Assembly (NCBI GenBank): GCA_050014815.1
Contig: JBEKCP010000138.1
Span: forward strand, 1-11,933
Direction of reading: 5' to 3'
Source of the DNA: JBEKCP01 sp050014815
Lineage (GTDB): Bacteria; Planctomycetota; Planctomycetia; Pirellulales; Thermoguttaceae
DNA length: 11,933 nt
The notes under the pieces are model-generated. The model was not told the origin of the DNA. It searched no databases and saw only the letters and a list, made by a program, of their open reading frames with translations. The translations under genes were made by a program, and so were the position numbers. Shown piece after piece: positions 5,278 to 11,933 of this stretch; within the stretch, counting starts at the first letter, position 1, and each line of letters opens with the position of its first letter.

Positions 5278-8112
5278 ATGAAACGGCCGCGCCGGTTGGC
5301 CTTCTGGATCCTGCAATTCGTTCAAGCGATTCTGGGCGTGTACCACGCCCTGTTCCTGCCCGTGCTGGCGGTGCTGCTCTTGGCCGGGTTGGCGTCGCTC
5401 GGCGGGTTGACCGAGTGGCTGGCCGCGCTTACGCCGGTCGAGTGGCTCCTGCTATCACCGCTACTCTACCTGGTTCTGCTGTTGACCATTTTCCTCGTGG
5501 GCGCGGTGGACTGCCAGGTGGTGGGCCTGCTGTTCTACCGTAAACCGCGGCGAGCCGGGCCTGGGGACGGGGTCGTCGCCTACGTGCGGTCGTTCCTGAC
5601 GTTGGCCTACTACAGCCGGGCGACCTCCCTGTGGAGCCTGCCGCTGGCCCACTATTTCCAGTTGGTTCCCCTGGTGCGGCACGTGATGCTGGCGTCGTAT
5701 GCCCGGCGCGTGCGGCTTGGGCCGGGCAGCCTCGTCTTCGGCTACCTGTACGATCCGGATTTGACGGAAATAGGCGCCGGGGCGATGATCGGCGCCCGCA
5801 GCGCCATCTCGTGTCACAGCGTCACCACGAGCGAGGACGGTTTCGTTTACGTCAGCGCCCCGGTCCGCGTCGGCGACCGCGCCATCGTCGGCGGCGAGGC
5901 CCGCATCAGCCTGGGAGTGCGGATCGGCGACGATGCCCTGATCGAGGCCGGCAGCGTCGTGGCGCCTTTTTCGGTCATCGGGCCCGGCGAGGTCTGGGGC
6001 GGCAATCCGGCCGTATTCCTTCGTCATCGGGTCGATCCGAAGGAGCGGCAAACAGGATCGTCACAGCCCGCCGCCGCGCCGGCCGGGAAAGGCCCGCCGC
6101 CGTCGGCCGACCTGCGCGAGGCCGTCCGCCGCGTCCTCGCCGATACCCTGGGCCTGCCGGTGGAAAGCGTGGACGAAAACCTCTCCTCGGAAGGCTGCGC
6201 CAGATGGGACTCGCTGGGACAGATGGCGATTGGGGCGGCCCTGTACGGCCGGTTCGGCCTGCGGCTTGGCGCCGAGGCGCTTTTTCAGTGCCGGTCGTTC
6301 GCCCAGGTGTTGCGGGCCGTGAGCGAGCACACCGCCGGCCCCACCGGTGTTGCCGTGGAGCCGCTGCCCGCCGATCCCGAGTTGCTGCCCTTGCTGGATC
6401 GCCAGCAGGCGACGCAGGCATTGGCGGCGCGGCCGCCGGACGCAGGCCCGGCCCTTTGCGGGGAGGAATTGTCGGTGGTGATCGCCGCCACCTTCACGGC
6501 CGAGCCGCTGGCCCCGGCCTTGCACCAGTGGAGCCGGGCCTTCGGCGTGCGCGTGCGGGTGGAGTTTGCCGGGTTCAACCAGGTCGAGCTGACGCTCCTG
6601 GCCGCGGACAGCCCGTTTCACCGCAACCCGGCCGGACTGAACGTCGTGCTGGCCCGCCCGGAGGACCTGCTGGGGGCACCCGGAGCGGCGGAGGGCCTTC
6701 TGGAGGCCGTGGCCCGGTTTGCGAAGGACGCGGCCGGAACGCTCGTCGTCGGTACTTTGCCGCCGCCGGTTTCCCGCGTCATCGCCGTGGATCGCGAGGC
6801 CGCGGAGGATCTGCGCGTCGCGTGGCGACGGCGGTTGACGGAGCTGGGCGTGGAGCAACTGGATTTCGCGGAAATCGTCGAAGAGGTGGGCACCGGGGCG
6901 GCGGGCCAGGCCGATCTGGAAACGGCGGCCCGCGCCCCCTACAGCCCCCGCATCTACCAGGAGCTGGGGATTGCCTTGGCCCGCCTGGCGCGGCGGTGCA
7001 GGGTGCCGCCCGCCAAGGTCCTCGCCGTGGACGCCGACGGCGTGCTGTGGGGCGGCGTGCTCGCCGAGGACGGCCTGGAGGGCATCCAGCTCGGGCCGGA
7101 CCATCCGGGCCGCAGTTACCAGTTGTTCCAGCGGCAGCTCCTGCGACTGAAAGACCGCGGCGCCTTGTTGACCCTGGTAAGTCGCAATGCCGAGGAAGAC
7201 GTGTGGAAGGCGTTCGACCAGCATCCGGGAATGCTGTTGCGCCGGCAGGACATCACGGCCTTCCGCATCAACTGGCACCCGAAATCGCAAAACCTCAAGG
7301 AGCTGGCCCGGGAACTCAACCTCGGCCTGGATGCCTTCGTCTTCCTGGACGACGATCCCGGCAACCGGCTGGAGGTTGAGGCCAACGCGCGGGCGGTTCA
7401 CGTCGTGCCGCTGCCGGCCGATCCGGCGCTCTACGGACCGACGCTCGCGCGGCTGTGGTGCCTCGACGCTTCCGCGACGACAGACGAGGACCGGACGCGG
7501 ACCCTTTTGATGCGCCAGGAGCAAGAGCGCAGCCGGGCCCGCGAGTCCACCCCTTGCCTGACGGCGTATCTCGAATCGCTGGAACTGACGGCCTGGATGC
7601 GAGCGGCGGGCGAGGCCGACCTGCCGCGGATCGCCCAGTTGACGCAGAAGACCAACCAGTTCAACCTCTCGTTGCGCCGGCGGACCGTGGCCGACCTGAG
7701 AACGCTCGGGCCGGACACGGCCGTCTACGCCGTCGGGGCCGCGGACCGGTTCGGAGAATACGGCCTCATCGGCGCGTGCATCCTCTCTCACAACTGCGGG
7801 AGCCCGGAGTGCGTTGAACTGGAAACCTTGCTCATCAGTTGCCGGGCCCTGGGAAGGGGCATCGAGGACGCCGTCCTGCACGAATTGTTGTTACAGGTCC
7901 GCTCCCGAGGCAAGCGGCTGCTGGCGCGGTACGTTCCCGGTCCACGCAACGGGCCGGTCAAGGCTTTTCTGCAACGGTGCGGGTTCGAGGAGGGGCAAGA
8001 CGATTGCTGGAGCATCGACGCCTCTCGCGGGGCGCCCTTGCCCGGCCATGTGGCCTGGCAGGGCCCGAACCAAAGAGGACACGGCAACGAGGCCCATTGC
8101 CGGGCCGCATAG
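5278..8112 (+). CDS. Membrane LbH acyltransferase-ACP-FkbH (HAD-IIIC)-GNAT fusion protein
   Basis: The 944-aa protein combines parts usually encoded separately. Residues about 8-44 and 54-87 are hydrophobic membrane segments. Residues about 144-251 form a hexapeptide left-handed beta-helix acyltransferase domain (H180 is a candidate catalytic residue) resembling the C-terminal part of Pls-type peptide synthetases. After a Pro/Ala linker, residues 276-353 are an acyl carrier domain with WDSLGQ, where S312 is the phosphopantetheine site. Residues about 396-578 match the FkbH N-terminal domain. The HAD domain (579-723) has DADGVLWGG (D585, D587), S635, K669 and FLDDDP (689-694). Residues 768-914 are the GNAT-like FkbH C-terminus with QKTNQFN. 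FkbH enzymes dephosphorylate 1,3-bisphosphoglycerate and load glyceryl on a carrier protein. By inference, this protein charges its own carrier and passes the acyl unit to an unknown membrane-side acceptor. Start: GAGAGA lies 9 nt before the ATG at 5278. Confidence 0.88.
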   Translation: MKRPRRLAFWILQFVQAILGVYHALFLPVLAVLLLAGLASLGGLTEWLAALTPVEWLLLSPLLYLVLLLTIFLVGAVDCQVVGLLFYRKPRRAGPGDGVVAYVRSFLTLAYYSRATSLWSLPLAHYFQLVPLVRHVMLASYARRVRLGPGSLVFGYLYDPDLTEIGAGAMIGARSAISCHSVTTSEDGFVYVSAPVRVGDRAIVGGEARISLGVRIGDDALIEAGSVVAPFSVIGPGEVWGGNPAVFLRHRVDPKERQTGSSQPAAAPAGKGPPPSADLREAVRRVLADTLGLPVESVDENLSSEGCARWDSLGQMAIGAALYGRFGLRLGAEALFQCRSFAQVLRAVSEHTAGPTGVAVEPLPADPELLPLLDRQQATQALAARPPDAGPALCGEELSVVIAATFTAEPLAPALHQWSRAFGVRVRVEFAGFNQVELTLLAADSPFHRNPAGLNVVLARPEDLLGAPGAAEGLLEAVARFAKDAAGTLVVGTLPPPVSRVIAVDREAAEDLRVAWRRRLTELGVEQLDFAEIVEEVGTGAAGQADLETAARAPYSPRIYQELGIALARLARRCRVPPAKVLAVDADGVLWGGVLAEDGLEGIQLGPDHPGRSYQLFQRQLLRLKDRGALLTLVSRNAEEDVWKAFDQHPGMLLRRQDITAFRINWHPKSQNLKELARELNLGLDAFVFLDDDPGNRLEVEANARAVHVVPLPADPALYGPTLARLWCLDASATTDEDRTRTLLMRQEQERSRARESTPCLTAYLESLELTAWMRAAGEADLPRIAQLTQKTNQFNLSLRRRTVADLRTLGPDTAVYAVGAADRFGEYGLIGACILSHNCGSPECVELETLLISCRALGRGIEDAVLHELLLQVRSRGKRLLARYVPGPRNGPVKAFLQRCGFEEGQDDCWSIDASRGAPLPGHVAWQGPNQRGHGNEAHCRAA

Positions 8113-8234
<122 letters not shown>

Positions 8235-8439
8235 GGGCTTGGCCTCGATACCCCAGGTTGTGCCCCCTTCTTGTGCCCGGGGTAGTTCTGCATTACTCGG
8301 GTCTGATGTAGAATAACCGCCAGCGGGCGGAAAGGCTGCGCGGTCCCCGCCTGCGAGGATTGTACGGTGTTCCTGGGCCACCCTGGCGGCTCGTCAACGA
8401 GCGGCCGGCAAGGCCGCGACCACTTGAAAGGCAACCGCC
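8235..8439 (+). promoter_or_regulatory. Leader and candidate promoter of the exported repeat protein
   Basis: This stretch, with the inverted repeat before it, makes a 327-bp gap without a gene. TAGAAT at 8309-8314 (5 of 6 to TATAAT), with a weak TTCTGC at 17 bp spacing, could start a transcript with a leader of about 120 nt. GAAAGG (8426-8431) lies 8 nt before the next ATG. Nothing else is recognisable. Confidence 0.35.
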
Positions 8440-10656
8440 ATGAATCGCGGAAGACTCTCTCTCGCGTTGGCAGCGTTTACCGTGTGGGCAGGTGGCTGCC
8501 TCGCTTGGGGCGACGAGGATCTCAAGGCCCCGCCCGTCGTCTACCTGGGAAGATCGTCCGCATTTTCCCTCTCCGCCGGAGAGGCCGAGGTGTGCGGGCG
8601 AGTGCTGACGGAGATGGCGCGGCAGTCGTTTCTCGTGGCTGCCCGGGATGAGCTTGGCCTGCGCACGCGCGACGCCTGGCTGGGCGATGCGATGCCCGGC
8701 AGCGGCGACAACGCCTCGTTCGAAGTGCTCATGACGGGAGGCCCGCAGAACATGTTGGAGGTCCGCCGGGGTTTCTCGTCGCCTCAGAAGACGCTGCTCC
8801 GCCACGACCTGAAGGTCGGCACGACGCGCCTGGACGCCCCCGGACGGGAACCCGTCTTCGGCGTGGATTACCGCGCGGTTCTTGTGAAAACAGAGAACCT
8901 GTCTCGCAGCGACTACGTCGACGCCATCCGGAAGGTCGGGTTCCAGGGAAAACCCAACGTGCGAAAGGAATCGGCGGACATTCCCCGGGAGATCCAACAG
9001 AGCCTGGACGAGATGAACTTCCTCTCGCAATTCTCCGCCGTCCGGCAACTGCACGCGCTGATTCGCGCCGACGGCGAGTCGCCGGAGCGGCTCGGGGCGC
9101 TGGTGCGCGGCTACGCGCACCTCGGCCTGCTCACGGAATTCCACTGGCATCCCGCGCACAAGGCATTCACGGCTCGCTCGTTGGTCTACGCGCAGCGGAT
9201 GGTGGCGACGGGCAAAGAGCCGCGGTTTGCAGGCTGGCACCGCGCGTATGCCCTCGCCCTGGCGGGGCTGCACAAGCTGGCGCTAGATGATCTGGCGGCC
9301 GCCGGGCAGGGGAAGGCCGCCAAGGACGGCAGCCCGCACCCCGACTGGGTCGACCTGATCGACGCCTACTGCCGCTACGACTACGAGCGGCTGAAGGCCG
9401 CGGCCCTGGAAGGACCGGGGAAAGAGCCGGCCACGGTGCTCTGGTTTGACAGCATCCGGCTTTCCCATTGTTCGGCGGCGACGATTCGGGCAGCCATCGC
9501 GACCGTCGGCAAGATTCCGGAGTGCTACCCGGCCTACGATTGCCTCTGCCAATTGGGCGGAGTGAGCGTCGGTCATGGCGCGACCGGCGCGCCGCTGGCC
9601 GTGGCGGGAAGGACGATCTATCCGCGCGTGGCGGCGATGCCGGGGCTGCCCGAGGCGGCGGGCAAGATCACCCACGCCCGCCAAGACCGTCGCGACGGCG
9701 ATCAGGAGGGACCGCCCGTCGAGGAGTTCTCCGACCGCGCGAAGCTCATGCGCGCGCTTTTGGAGAGCGACGGGCCGTTGCCGGCGACAAAGGCCGCGCC
9801 GCCGGCCCGTACCGTTGAGAAGCCGGCCGCACCGGCCGGATCGCTCGACGCCGCGACCGACTGCGGCGAGCCTTCCTGGGTCTCCTTGGGACGCCTCATC
9901 AGCAATCTGTCGTTCGTGCATGCCTGGCGACGGGTAGAGTTCGAGGACCATTCGCTGGGAGTATCGGCGGATGACTTCCGCAAGGCCGCCGCGGGGCTGA
10001 TCGAAGCGCATCCCTGCCGCCTCTTCCTCGGCACCTATGGCATCGTCCACAATCAGGCCGCCGTGAAAGAGGCATGGAACCAGTTTACGTTGCCGAACCT
10101 GGACGACCTGGAATACCAGGCAAACCCGATGTGGCGGGAATACCTGTCGCACCATCCCGGCACTGCGGGCATACCGGGGACGATCTATACCCAGACCGAC
10201 GTCACGCCCCGGGATTTCGCCGTGATGACCCTCCAGCGGCTGGAGCCCGCCTACGACCGGTGGAGCGCCCTTCTGCTGGCTGCGAGCCCGTTTTCACCCG
10301 AGGCGCGGGCCGTTGCGATCGAGTTCTGCGGCGACCACTATGCGGCGCGCTTCGCGGAGTGGGAGAAGACGGCCGCCCAACACCCTGCCGTGACGATGGC
10401 TTTCGCCCGCCGCGCCAAAGCCGCCGCCCGTTGGGAGGAAGCCGAGAAGCGCCTGAAGAGCCTGGCCGACGAAGGCGACATGGATGCCCTCTGGCAGTTG
10501 GCCAACATCTATGAACTGCGGGGAAAGATGGATCTCTGGGTCGCCACGCTGGAGCAGTCCCTGCAGGCGCCGGACTTCGGCCTGTCGCACGCCGGCGACG
10601 CGACTGGAAAGCGGCAGAGGCCATCTACCGAGCCATCGGCGAGTGCTACTCCGTGA
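8440..10656 (+). CDS. Exported TPR-like repeat protein, 5' part of a frameshifted gene
   Basis: As read, this frame gives 738 residues with a Sec-type signal peptide: basic MNRGR, then hydrophobic LSLALAAFTVWAGG, with cleavage near residues 22-24. The C at 20 is a weak lipobox candidate. Residues about 30-180 form an unrecognised N-terminal domain. Helical repeat-like sequence follows at 190-300 and again around 640-710 (RWEEAEKRLKSLADEGD, then LWQLANIYELRGKMDLW), as in TPR or Sel1-type proteins. An Ala/Pro-rich linker lies at 447-468. From residue about 719 the translation turns into low-complexity sequence (KRQRPSTEPSASATP). At the same place frame 3 begins a good TPR-like continuation, so the natural protein was probably about 965 residues. 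I do not recognise the family. The product should sit in the periplasm or envelope. Confidence 0.75.
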   Translation: MNRGRLSLALAAFTVWAGGCLAWGDEDLKAPPVVYLGRSSAFSLSAGEAEVCGRVLTEMARQSFLVAARDELGLRTRDAWLGDAMPGSGDNASFEVLMTGGPQNMLEVRRGFSSPQKTLLRHDLKVGTTRLDAPGREPVFGVDYRAVLVKTENLSRSDYVDAIRKVGFQGKPNVRKESADIPREIQQSLDEMNFLSQFSAVRQLHALIRADGESPERLGALVRGYAHLGLLTEFHWHPAHKAFTARSLVYAQRMVATGKEPRFAGWHRAYALALAGLHKLALDDLAAAGQGKAAKDGSPHPDWVDLIDAYCRYDYERLKAAALEGPGKEPATVLWFDSIRLSHCSAATIRAAIATVGKIPECYPAYDCLCQLGGVSVGHGATGAPLAVAGRTIYPRVAAMPGLPEAAGKITHARQDRRDGDQEGPPVEEFSDRAKLMRALLESDGPLPATKAAPPARTVEKPAAPAGSLDAATDCGEPSWVSLGRLISNLSFVHAWRRVEFEDHSLGVSADDFRKAAAGLIEAHPCRLFLGTYGIVHNQAAVKEAWNQFTLPNLDDLEYQANPMWREYLSHHPGTAGIPGTIYTQTDVTPRDFAVMTLQRLEPAYDRWSALLLAASPFSPEARAVAIEFCGDHYAARFAEWEKTAAQHPAVTMAFARRAKAAARWEEAEKRLKSLADEGDMDALWQLANIYELRGKMDLWVATLEQSLQAPDFGLSHAGDATGKRQRPSTEPSASATP

Positions 10657-11336
10657 GCGTGCTGGATTGGTACCTGTTCTGCCGCCGCACCGGCCAAGGG
10701 GACCTCCCCGCTGCCCGCCGCGCCGTCGCGGAGTATGCCGGCAATCGAACCCTTGCCACGCCGAACGCCCCTGCCTATTATCTGCTGGAGAAGGATCTGG
10801 TCCGAACGCAGGCGGTCTTGAAACACCACGCCCACACCGGGCATCCGGCGGTTGATCTGCACTTGGCCATCGTTGCCGATCAGGTGCACGACAACCGGGG
10901 ACGCGACCAGGCGCTGGCCCGCGTCAAGAGCAACGCGGCGAGTTACAAGTGGCCCGGCGGGCGAGAGAACTACGCGCCCCTGGCCGCGCTGGCCGGGCTC
11001 ATCGCCGACGATCTGGCCAAAGGGGGAAAGGGCGCCATCGACCTGGCCGCTGCCGAACGGCTCAATCCCCCGCAGCCTTTCGAGGCCGGCGCCGCGTGTG
11101 ACTCGGAAATCCGGGTGGCGATAACCTTCCCTTACCTGCTCGGCCGCTATCTCGACCTGCACGGCAAGCCCGAGTTGGCGGTGCGCTGTTGGAAGCAATG
11201 CCTGGCCCAGACGCAGTTCATCGCGGAACCCTATCGCACGCTGGCGGCGGCCGAGCTGCTTTCCCGGAAAATCCGGCTCGAACCCGACGAATCGCGTCCC
11301 GAGGAACCCGCAGGAAAACCGAAGTCCCCGCAATGA
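10653..11336 (+). CDS. TPR-like C-terminal part of the frameshifted exported protein
   Basis: The 227 residues from GTG at 10653 continue the helical repeat pattern (GDLPAARRAVAEYAG, then LGRYLDLHGKPELAVRCW) and end in a charged Pro-rich tail. The same frame extends upstream to about 10594 and reads DWKAAEAIYRAIGECYSV, a convincing TPR-like helix pair that no start codon precedes. This makes the piece the 3' part of the gene beginning at 8440. The GTGA overlap with the upstream stop (10653-10656) would also allow a separate, coupled gene, but that reading would discard the upstream coding sequence and leave the first frame with a nonsense tail. There is no signal peptide of its own. Confidence 0.65.
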   Translation: MSVLDWYLFCRRTGQGDLPAARRAVAEYAGNRTLATPNAPAYYLLEKDLVRTQAVLKHHAHTGHPAVDLHLAIVADQVHDNRGRDQALARVKSNAASYKWPGGRENYAPLAALAGLIADDLAKGGKGAIDLAAAERLNPPQPFEAGAACDSEIRVAITFPYLLGRYLDLHGKPELAVRCWKQCLAQTQFIAEPYRTLAAAELLSRKIRLEPDESRPEEPAGKPKSPQ

Positions 11337-11379
11337 ACACTCGATTCGATCAATATCGCAATCGTCGGCCGGTCGCCGA

Positions 11380-11414
11380 GGGGTTCCCGCGCCCATGACA
11401 ACGGCAAGAACCCC
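11380..11414 (+). promoter_or_regulatory. 7-bp inverted repeat before the pilin-like gene
   Basis: GGGGTTC (11380-11386) and GAACCCC (11408-11414) are perfect complements with a 21-nt loop. They lie between the repeat-protein gene and the pilin-like gene, 28 bp before the latter's ATG. No T-run follows, so it is not a clear terminator; it may fold in a leader RNA or be chance. Confidence 0.25.
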
Positions 11415-11442
11415 ACGAACGATCACTACAGGAGTTTCTGGC

Positions 11443-11933
11443 ATGTACCGAAAAAGAACGCCCGATGCCGGCGGATTCACCCTCGTCGAGTTACTCGTGG
11501 TCATCGCGATCATCGCGATCTTGATCGCCCTGGTGTTGCCCGCCATCTCCTCGGTGCGGGAGTCGGGCCGGCGGGCCCAGTGCCTCAACAACACCAAGCA
11601 GGTCGGGTTGGCGATCCTGGGCTTCGAGGAGGCGCACGGCTACCTGCCGCCGGGCCTGAAGAACCTCATCAATGATTGGAACATGGACGGCAGCCTCGGC
11701 GCCGATGCCCGGCTCGGCTGGTTCCCCTTCCTCCTGCCCCACGTCGGCGAAGACGTGCTGTACGAACAGTGGCAGCAGGAGCAGATCGCGGGGGTCTCGT
11801 CGCCCAATTTTTCGAAACGCTTCCAGCGGGTGCCCATCTTCTCGTGCCCCTCGGATACAAACCGGGGCCTCGTGGACGCGGAACACGGTTTCCACGGCAA
11901 CTACCTCCTCTGCGGCGGATCGAAGCCCTGGGG
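11443..11933 (+). CDS. DUF1559 prepilin-like protein, 5' part
   Basis: The gene runs off the right edge after 163 codons. The N-terminus is a class III (type IV pilin-like) signal: MYRKRTPDAGG, then FTLVELLVVIAIIAILIA. Prepilin peptidase should cut between G11 and F12, leaving a methylatable Phe and the usual Glu at mature position 5 (E16). The DUF1559 domain follows, with RRAQCLNNTKQVGLAIL (43-59), GYLPPG (66-71) and FSCPSD (134-139), then NYLLCGG. These proteins occur in tens to hundreds of copies in planctomycete genomes. They are thought to be secreted, pseudopilin-like envelope proteins of uncertain role. The start is fixed by AGGAG (11430-11434) 8 nt upstream. The 106-bp gap to the upstream gene permits co-transcription. 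Confidence 0.95.
   Translation, partial: MYRKRTPDAGGFTLVELLVVIAIIAILIALVLPAISSVRESGRRAQCLNNTKQVGLAILGFEEAHGYLPPGLKNLINDWNMDGSLGADARLGWFPFLLPHVGEDVLYEQWQQEQIAGVSSPNFSKRFQRVPIFSCPSDTNRGLVDAEHGFHGNYLLCGGSKPW

Noticed and set aside
6061..7881. 606-codon open frame on the minus strand
   Set aside because: It is antisense to the FkbH and carrier domains, whose motifs are clear. Its translation has no domain and biased composition.
10585..10615. Programmed -1 frameshifting between the two parts of the exported repeat protein
   Set aside because: No X-XXY-YYZ slippery heptamer or downstream pseudoknot was found near the switch point; a base deletion explains it more simply.

Overview
The window looks like a piece of a high-GC bacterial chromosome, most likely from a planctomycete (Pirellulales-like). 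The basis is a DUF1559 pilin-like protein at the right edge, a Uma2-family nuclease, a DUF433/DUF5615 pair, an antitoxin-like small gene, and two kinds of short hairpin repeat. The assignment is inferred from protein recognition only; no rRNA or other marker is present.

Left part (1-4014). A truncated antitoxin-like gene and a complete comM/yifB AAA+ ATPase gene lie on the minus strand. Upstream of comM is a lower-GC, unrecognised two-TM gene (1949-2659). It is flanked by a second, exact 56-bp copy of the comM 5' end, so the region has been rearranged. A symmetric, apparently divergent promoter follows, then a plus-strand Uma2 gene and a DUF433 antitoxin gene overlapping a truncated DUF5615 toxin-like gene. 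The promoter regions of the last two cassettes resemble each other at the same spacing.

Middle part (4015-8112). A PfkB-family sugar (phosphate) kinase gene on the minus strand is divergent from the most interesting gene of the window. That gene encodes a 944-aa single-chain protein with an N-terminal membrane region, a left-handed beta-helix acyltransferase domain, an acyl carrier domain, and a complete FkbH module (HAD-IIIC plus a GNAT-like C-terminus). FkbH enzymes load a glyceryl or related unit from a phosphorylated C3 acid onto an acyl carrier protein. Here the loader, the carrier and a putative membrane-bound acyltransferase sit on one chain, with no polyketide synthase gene visible.

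Right part (8113-11933). A 122-bp cruciform-like inverted repeat starts directly after the stop codon of the fusion gene. It is followed by a gene for an exported, TPR-like repeat protein that is split by an apparent 1-nt frameshift near 10593. A DUF1559 prepilin-like gene runs off the right edge. No tRNA, rRNA, CRISPR array or transposase gene was seen.
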